DNA from: Agarophyton chilense
Lineage: Eukaryota; Rhodophyta; Florideophyceae; Gracilariales; Gracilariaceae
Assembly: GCA_030374765.1 (NCBI GenBank)
Contig: JARGXX010000068.1
Coordinates: 3,038,001-3,102,000 of the forward strand
DNA: 64,000 nucleotides
Direction: 5' to 3'
Made by a program: the position numbers and the translations under genes. Numbering within the stretch: position 1 is the stretch's first letter; each line of letters opens with the position of its first letter. Shown piece by piece: positions 59,150 through 64,000 of this stretch. Below the pieces are notes generated by a model. That model had not been told where the DNA came from, ran no database searches, and was given only the letters and a program-made list of their open reading frames with translations.

Positions 59150-60259
59150 TTATATCGCTATCATCGGAAGTAAAAGATATTCCATGTAGAAGGTCTTCCA
59201 TGAAAACATGTAAAAGTCATAGATTTGCGCTGGTATCTCGGTTGAAACCTGTCTGCTCTTGTGCCACAAGACTGCTGCTACGAGTATATGACAAGCTGCC
59301 ATAACGAGACCGAATGTAGACTGTGCCATTTTGTAATAGAAGGCTGAGGCCGTCAGAAACATACCCACCAAAAGTCCCACACAACAGTTGAAAACTTTCT
59401 CTGTTCCGAGCCGAACTGAGAAAGTTCTAATTCCGAATATCATGTCACCCCGAATGTCAGGAACGTCTTTCAGCAGAGCAATTACAATTCCGAAAAAAGT
59501 GAAGAACGCCGACGCGAATACTATAGTCGACGGTAAAACGCTCCCTGTTGAACTGTGCAAATAGAATCCGAGGTTCACCAAAATACCACGAACTGTTAAA
59601 ATCAGGATGGAAGCCAATAGCGCAAAGCGCTTCAACCGAAATGGAGGGACAGAGTACACGGTCCCTAATACAGAAGATCCGATGAGAACCGTACGTAAGG
59701 CCGGAGTCGCAAGCGGTGCAAAACAAAACAGGAGACCGCCTATGAGCGAAAACAGTATAATGAAAACGGCATCCGACTTTGTGAGAGCGCCTGACGCGAG
59801 AGGAAGATATGGTTTGTTGACTCGGTCGATAGCGATGTCATAATATTGGTTAAGACCGACAATGAAAATATTCAGAAGCAACGCTGGAATTAAAGCAGTA
59901 AGAAAAACTGGAAACGGGTGTGGTTTCGGGGCTTTGAAAGCAGCGAGAAGAGATATAGAAACGACAGAACAGATTGTACCATAGACGGTATGCGGCCTGG
60001 AAAATCCCCAGAGATTCCGCACGATTCGTACTATGCTCGGATTTGAAGACCGTACATCTGCCGGTGCGGTTCCATCCAATAAAGGTTCAGACGGTGATGA
60101 TTCGGGAACTAGATCACTTGCACTGGCCCTAAGTTTGGCTGCTGTTCCACGGGTCGGTGATCCAAATACTTGACATCTCCGGAAATACCTGTGAGGTGAA
60201 TACCTTCGTCTACACCCGAGCCCCGTGAAGCACGCAACGAACGCGGTGCGCGGTAACAT
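59150..60259 (-). CDS. VTE2: plastid homogentisate prenyltransferase
   Basis: UbiA-family enzyme joining homogentisate to phytyl or solanesyl diphosphate for tocopherol or plastoquinone. 369 residues; first about 70 form a transit-like region. First Asp-rich motif NQYYDIAIDRVNKPYLPLASG (N137, D141, D145) and second motif KDVPDIRGD (D265, D268, D272) are intact, with about eight to nine helices. The NQxxDxxxD form with NKPxLPLASG is typical of homogentisate prenyltransferases rather than chlorophyll synthase. Phytyl versus solanesyl specificity cannot be decided from sequence by eye. Confidence 0.9.
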   Translation of the reverse strand: MLPRTAFVACFTGLGCRRRYSPHRYFRRCQVFGSPTRGTAAKLRASASDLVPESSPSEPLLDGTAPADVRSSNPSIVRIVRNLWGFSRPHTVYGTICSVVSISLLAAFKAPKPHPFPVFLTALIPALLLNIFIVGLNQYYDIAIDRVNKPYLPLASGALTKSDAVFIILFSLIGGLLFCFAPLATPALRTVLIGSSVLGTVYSVPPFRLKRFALLASILILTVRGILVNLGFYLHSSTGSVLPSTIVFASAFFTFFGIVIALLKDVPDIRGDMIFGIRTFSVRLGTEKVFNCCVGLLVGMFLTASAFYYKMAQSTFGLVMAACHILVAAVLWHKSRQVSTEIPAQIYDFYMFSWKTFYMEYLLLPMIAI

Positions 60260-60647
60260 GCTGCAATGTCCGAACGTATGTGTGACAGAAACTCAAGATT
60301 CACGCGCTGTGCTCAACGAGAGACTCGGAGAAATCATGGATGAGGTCGACGTTCGATACGATGGGCATTGCACACGAGCGAACGTGATGGCACTTCAGAC
60401 TAAAATACCTCGGCCTGGCCCAATGGCAAATATTGCTACGCCAACTGCATCCCTTGGCCATGATTTTTTATTGATCCGCATCGCGAGCAATTTGCCGGTG
60501 AGAAAGGTTGCGAAAGTTGAGGCGGTAGCAGCCTTGTTCCATTGTCGTGCACTAAGTTAATCCTGAAGGAACGATGAAAATTGGAACACATGTATTGAAG
60601 AGATGTAGAACGCCGCATCAGCTCTGCATTGTCAGGTGCTTGCTCTA
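60260..60647. other. intergenic, no gene recognised
   Basis: About 390 bp between two minus-strand genes; a 111-codon plus frame overlapping the prenyltransferase 5' end is not convincing. Confidence 0.5.
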
Positions 60648-61604
60648 CTAGGTTTTTTTTGTTTTCACAAGCAAGTTGATCAGTTCTTCGCTCAGAGCAG
60701 GCGCTGGCTTCCCAGATTCAAGTTCAGCATCGACTGTGGCAGCCGCCTGCTTGGCTCGCTTATCATCGTAGTCGTCGTCAAACGCAGTTTCAGGTACAGG
60801 GCGCTTCTGCAAAAAGCGCCTCACTGGTTCAACGTTGCCACCTAGTTCCCCCTTTTTTCTGAACCGCTCAGATAGCCTGGAACGTTCTTCCACCCAATTC
60901 CGTTGCTGTCTTGCCGCTGCCATCTCCTCGCGCACCCTCAAGATTCTTTCTCTCCCCCCAAATATCTCAGTGGTGAGATGTCGCCACTCGAACCCAGGCA
61001 AAAACTTCATGCACCATAGATCGTTTGCCCATCTCCCCTTTCGCTTTGAACCGGTCATAGGCTGACCGTTTAAAAACTGAACTGTTTCTCGGGCGTCTTT
61101 GCGGGAGGAATACTCCACCCATCCGTCGCGAAAAATGGTGCGACGTCTACTACCTCCAAGGGCCAGTCGTTGTTTTTGCTGTTCGCGTGTCTCCGGGCGT
61201 AACCACATGTTTGTTATCTTCCCTGTACGAGATAAGAGCATGCGAACTGATGTTATTTCGATATTTGGTGGTAAACGCGACAAATAGATAACACCACGCG
61301 TTGCTCTTTTCGGCTTGGCTTTTGGTTTACCACTTGCGCTAGGCTCGATCTTTTTACACGCATCCGAAATGATTTCTTCTTCTGGCCCGGTTTCGAGTTT
61401 TAAATTGTTCTTCTTTTCGTTGACTAAGGTGTGCTTGGCAATAGATTGAGTTGCGCGTTCTTCTTCAAGAGCTACTGTTGCCGAAGAAGGGGACATTTCC
61501 TTAAGTCCCTCTCTTTCTTTGTTCTTACTGTTCGTGAAAATTTCCCTGGGCTTTTCATTTTCTGTTCCCGAAGCGCGCTCAAGGGCTGGGGAAGAAGTCG
61601 CCAT
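60648..61604 (-). CDS. ESF2: ESF2/ABT1-like pre-rRNA processing factor
   Basis: SSU processome RNA-binding protein that stimulates the Dbp8 helicase in yeast. 318 residues from ATG 61604, matching yeast Esf2 length. A charged N-terminus rich in Glu/Lys/Ser is followed by an RRM (about 100-205) with GVIYLSRLPPNIEITSVRMLLS, GKITNMWLRPE, DGWVEYSSRKDARETVQFLNGQPM and WANDLWCMKFLPGFEW. The C-terminus is coiled and basic. Intronless. The frame is open upstream to 61820 without the family's features. Confidence 0.93.
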   Translation of the reverse strand: MATSSPALERASGTENEKPREIFTNSKNKEREGLKEMSPSSATVALEEERATQSIAKHTLVNEKKNNLKLETGPEEEIISDACKKIEPSASGKPKAKPKRATRGVIYLSRLPPNIEITSVRMLLSRTGKITNMWLRPETREQQKQRLALGGSRRRTIFRDGWVEYSSRKDARETVQFLNGQPMTGSKRKGRWANDLWCMKFLPGFEWRHLTTEIFGGRERILRVREEMAAARQQRNWVEERSRLSERFRKKGELGGNVEPVRRFLQKRPVPETAFDDDYDDKRAKQAAATVDAELESGKPAPALSEELINLLVKTKKT

Positions 61605-61912
61605 TTGCTGGTTGTTTGACCCGGCCTTTCCAATTCGTGAACGTCGATGATAGGCGTCGGGCGAACTGCTGCACCAGTGCAAAATCCAAGCCAGATGCGG
61701 GAAAATGTTTCCTGATTTTGAATGTTTTTTCCGACACATTTGGGTGTGCGTGAGCGTGAGCAGCCACACACTAATCTTCGTTTTCCTCAAGACAACACCA
61801 TTGGCATTTTGGTCGTTCACAAACTATCGATTTCGTTCGTTCCGGCTATTCATCTCCGATCTACCGCTGAAGAGCAGTTTGCGGACGGGGGACAAGCGAT
61901 AATTTGTTTACC
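61605..61912. promoter_or_regulatory. shared divergent promoter of ESF2 and NDUFA1
   Basis: 308 bp between head-to-head ATGs. No ORF or recognised box. Confidence 0.5.
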
Positions 61913-62182
61913 ATGGCTTGGTACGAAGCAATGCCGCCTTTGGTGATTATCACTCTCGCTCTCGGAGCGATGGGCTCTTTGCAGGCCGTCGTTCATCGCA
62001 CTTTTAACGACGGGAAGGTACGTTGATACCTCTGCTTATGAAGTTGCGCTTCCTATCGGACGACTCACATGTTTACCCCATAATAGGACAAGAAAGTTCA
62101 ACGCGACCACTTCAACTACCTCATGGATAAACGAGATGAGCGAATCAAGGAGGAAGAGGCCGCTGCTGCAGCATCTCAGTGA
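61913..62182 (+). CDS. NDUFA1: mitochondrial complex I subunit NDUFA1 (MWFE)
   Basis: Small accessory membrane subunit of NADH:ubiquinone oxidoreductase. Exons 61913-62017 and 62087-62182 encode 66 residues; each exon is too short to stand out alone. Intron of 69 nt, donor GTACGT, acceptor ATAATAG, phase 0. N-terminus MAWYEAMPPLVIITLALGAM matches the family start (W-x-E-x-P helix). Then VHRTFNDGK and, after the splice, KVQRDHFNYLMDKRDERI, equivalent to the HxxW/Y-LMxRD block of plant and animal proteins. The Ala/Glu-rich tail is short. Context: head-to-head with ESF2. Confidence 0.88.
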
Positions 62183-63551
62183 CATTTTTATGCCGTTCAA
62201 CAGTAGCGAAAACTGCAAATGTTGCGTAAAGCGAAGACATTCACGAATAACTTTAAACGAAATCTGGCAGAGCTCCATTTTGTTTCAAGTGTGTTGGGTG
62301 CGGCATGAGAATTGCGATTCAGTCTTCTCTACAGAACGAATTCGTCCATGCCCGTAGATATACTGTTCATGCGGAGAAGGACCCGATTTCGGAACTCAAA
62401 TAAAGCTTATTCAAATTGCTCATAGAGAGCATATGCACTTGGTATTTTTAGACAACGGCGTCGAAGTTGTTCAGGGACCGACTGACGACGATGAATCACT
62501 CATCGGTTTGCTCTTTTCTCCAGCCTCGTAAATATCAGTGAAGTGACGGTTTTGTTTGTCTAACAAATTTCAGGGACTTCCCAGTTCTAAGTTGCATGTG
62601 TGCATCCGGCGCCGACCTTGGCGTCTTCAAACGGGTACCATGCGAAAGAAGAGAGAAACAAAGAAAATTGTTTGTGTACGTCATCATGGTGTGAACGGTT
62701 GATGCAAGCACCAGCCCGTCCGTCATCTCTAAAGCTGCGGGGCAGCTGGTTAGCTCTCTTGCTAGTGGCTATTCGTATGAGGCCAAACTGTAAACTTTTG
62801 TGTTGATTTTTTTTGTGTTTTGCCCTGGGAGCAGTAAAGACTGTAATATGTTTAACTGATTAGCATGCTAATTTCTATATTAGAATAGAAAACAGTGGTT
62901 GCACTCTAAAAAATTGTTTTGGAGCTGTGTATGAAACAGAACTATCTTTCAAAAAATAATCACTAGAATGCCTGTCCTACTCCAAGCTATAGATACTTCG
63001 TATTGTTTCGTGTATCCGTTGTATACTTTCGTTGCCCACCATAAAATTTTTTAGCATTTTTCATTCAACTAAAAAACAAATAGAATCGCGAGCGCAAAAA
63101 CGCGTCGCTGGTGTTGTATGCCTGCAGGGATGAGTTTCTGAGTAACACACGTTCCGGGTGCGTCGCTCCTTGTTGCAGTCGACCACATACACATACACAA
63201 CTTGCGGTATCAATCGAAGCACCGCCCTCTCGAGCTAGCAGAGTGACTCTACCACTATCCGCCGCATGCCTTCAACGCCTAAGGACTACGCTGCAGCCAA
63301 CGCACAACTTATCTTGCTCAATCCAAAGACTACCATATTCAGAGCTGCATTCCCTGTAAACGCACTTCTGTCGACAAGCCTGATCCTAAACAGCCCTGTG
63401 GGCCAGTCTACAAAGCTTTCGTTTCCGCTCAACTCCGCTTGTGTCTTTTGCTGTGCTGAGTGCCAGCACTCATTTTTGATATTCCGGCCGAATTGAACAC
63501 GCTCTTGCTCATCACTTATCCAAGCGGAGCTTCACTTATGCCGAGCAAAAG
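62183..63551. other. intergenic with a possible broken small gene
   Basis: About 1.4 kb, AT-rich. Holds the two-frame candidate at 62305-62531 described separately; the rest shows only small frames. A TCTAAC plus TTTCAG pair at 62559-62573 looks like a branch and acceptor. Confidence 0.4.
62305..62531 (+). pseudogene. possible small gene with a frame break
   Basis: ATG 62305 opens 32 codons (MRIAIQSSLQNEFVHARRY...DPISELK) that end in a stop near 62401. Overlapping that end, a second frame reads IKLIQIAHREHMHLVFLDNGV and then GPTDDDESLIGLL up to a stop at 62529-62531. Together they would form one compact domain of about 75 residues if the frame shifted near 62395. The second half is loosely like ubiquitin/CIDE-N type folds (LVFLDNGVEV). 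A real decayed gene, a sequencing indel or chance are all possible. Confidence 0.25.
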
Positions 63552-64000
63552 ATGGCCCGCACATCGAAGATCCGACAAGTATGGGCCTCCAATCTCGAAC
63601 AGGAGATTCTCAAACTTTCGGAGCTATCAGATGTCTACAATTACATAGCCATGGACACCGAGTTTCCTGGCGTCGTGCTGCGTCCGATTGGCTCTCAAGC
63701 TTTACGACCTGACGCCCTATACTCCACGCATCGGCTCAACGTTGATTTACTGAAAATCATTCAACTCGGTGTCTCCCCCTCAACAGAAGATGGGAAGCAA
63801 CCAGATGAATGTACAACGTGGCAGTTCAACTTCTCTTTCAGCTTGTCAAACGACATGTACGCGCAGGACTCCATCGAACTGCTCAGTGCGAGTGGAATTG
63901 ATTTTGCGGAACACGAAAGAAACGGCATTGATGTACTCTGTTTTGGCGAACTGATAACCTCATCGGGACTGGTTCTGAACCCGCGAGTGACATGGATTTG
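63552..64000 (+). CDS. CAF1: CCR4-NOT deadenylase CAF1/POP2, 3'-partial
   Basis: DEDD-type 3'-5' exonuclease that shortens mRNA poly(A) tails. First ATG in frame at 63552; an in-frame stop lies about 70 bp upstream. 149 residues are visible before the window ends. N-terminal KIRQVWASNLEQEI is followed by YIAMDTEFPGVV with the first catalytic Asp-Glu pair, then LKIIQLGVS, TWQFNFSFSLSNDMYAQDSIELL and GIDFAEHERNGID. The remaining Asp motifs must lie beyond the edge. Typical CAF1. Confidence 0.95.
   Translation, partial: MARTSKIRQVWASNLEQEILKLSELSDVYNYIAMDTEFPGVVLRPIGSQALRPDALYSTHRLNVDLLKIIQLGVSPSTEDGKQPDECTTWQFNFSFSLSNDMYAQDSIELLSASGIDFAEHERNGIDVLCFGELITSSGLVLNPRVTWI

Overview
This 64 kb window looks like nuclear DNA of a photosynthetic eukaryote. 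It carries about 25 well-supported, mostly intronless protein genes on both strands. They include cytosolic and nuclear machinery (Dicer, RFC1, TAF10, UTP7, ESF2, CAF1, a proteasome beta subunit, HisRS), mitochondrial proteins (MPC1, NDUFA1, an ATM1-type ABC exporter) and plastid-targeted proteins (HCF136/Ycf48 with a Tat signal, a homogentisate prenyltransferase, a DUF1995 protein, a DMT permease). Only five genes show clear introns, and these are 69-92 nt with GTAAG/GTACGT-type donors; several have a TACTAAC-like branch point. A compact, intron-poor genome with AMT1-type ammonium transporters and a secreted hedgehog-like Hint protein fits a mesophilic red alga best. That assignment is inference; no rRNA, tRNA or marker gene in the window settles it.

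Layout. 0-6 kb: 3' part of a Dicer-like gene, then a membrane-anchored SMP-30/gluconolactonase-like protein. 6-12.5 kb: UTP7 and a plastid DMT transporter diverge from a repeat-bearing promoter; a plastid membrane protein and HCF136 diverge from a second one; TAF10 follows. 12.8-17.5 kb: a FAR1-like zinc-finger protein, a DUF1826 protein with a long palindrome in its 3' flank, and a small acidic protein with an in-frame intron. 17.5-24 kb: two large secreted proteins (eight-cysteine repeats; Hint domain) separated by a LINE reverse-transcriptase relic. 25-35 kb: proteasome beta2-type subunit, RING-H2 membrane protein, RFC1 with an E2F-type promoter site, tetraspanin-like protein, HisRS. 35-45 kb: ATM1-like ABC exporter with a 19-nt micro-exon, GH1 glucosidase, WDR20/CreC-like WD40 protein, DUF1995 protein. 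46-53 kb: two convergent AMT1 genes around a 4 kb gene-poor stretch. 54-64 kb: ABC1/ADCK kinase, MPC1, SNF7, homogentisate prenyltransferase, ESF2, NDUFA1, and the 5' end of CAF1.

The genes are not an operon. Most are unrelated housekeeping genes. Local themes are ammonium uptake (AMT pair), RNA turnover (Dicer, CAF1), ribosome biogenesis (UTP7, ESF2) and photosynthesis support (HCF136, DUF1995, prenyltransferase). Head-to-head pairs with short shared promoters are common (UTP7/DMT, plastid membrane protein/HCF136, WDR20/DUF1995, AMT1/ABC1K, ESF2/NDUFA1). I saw no CRISPR array, rRNA, tRNA or organellar DNA.
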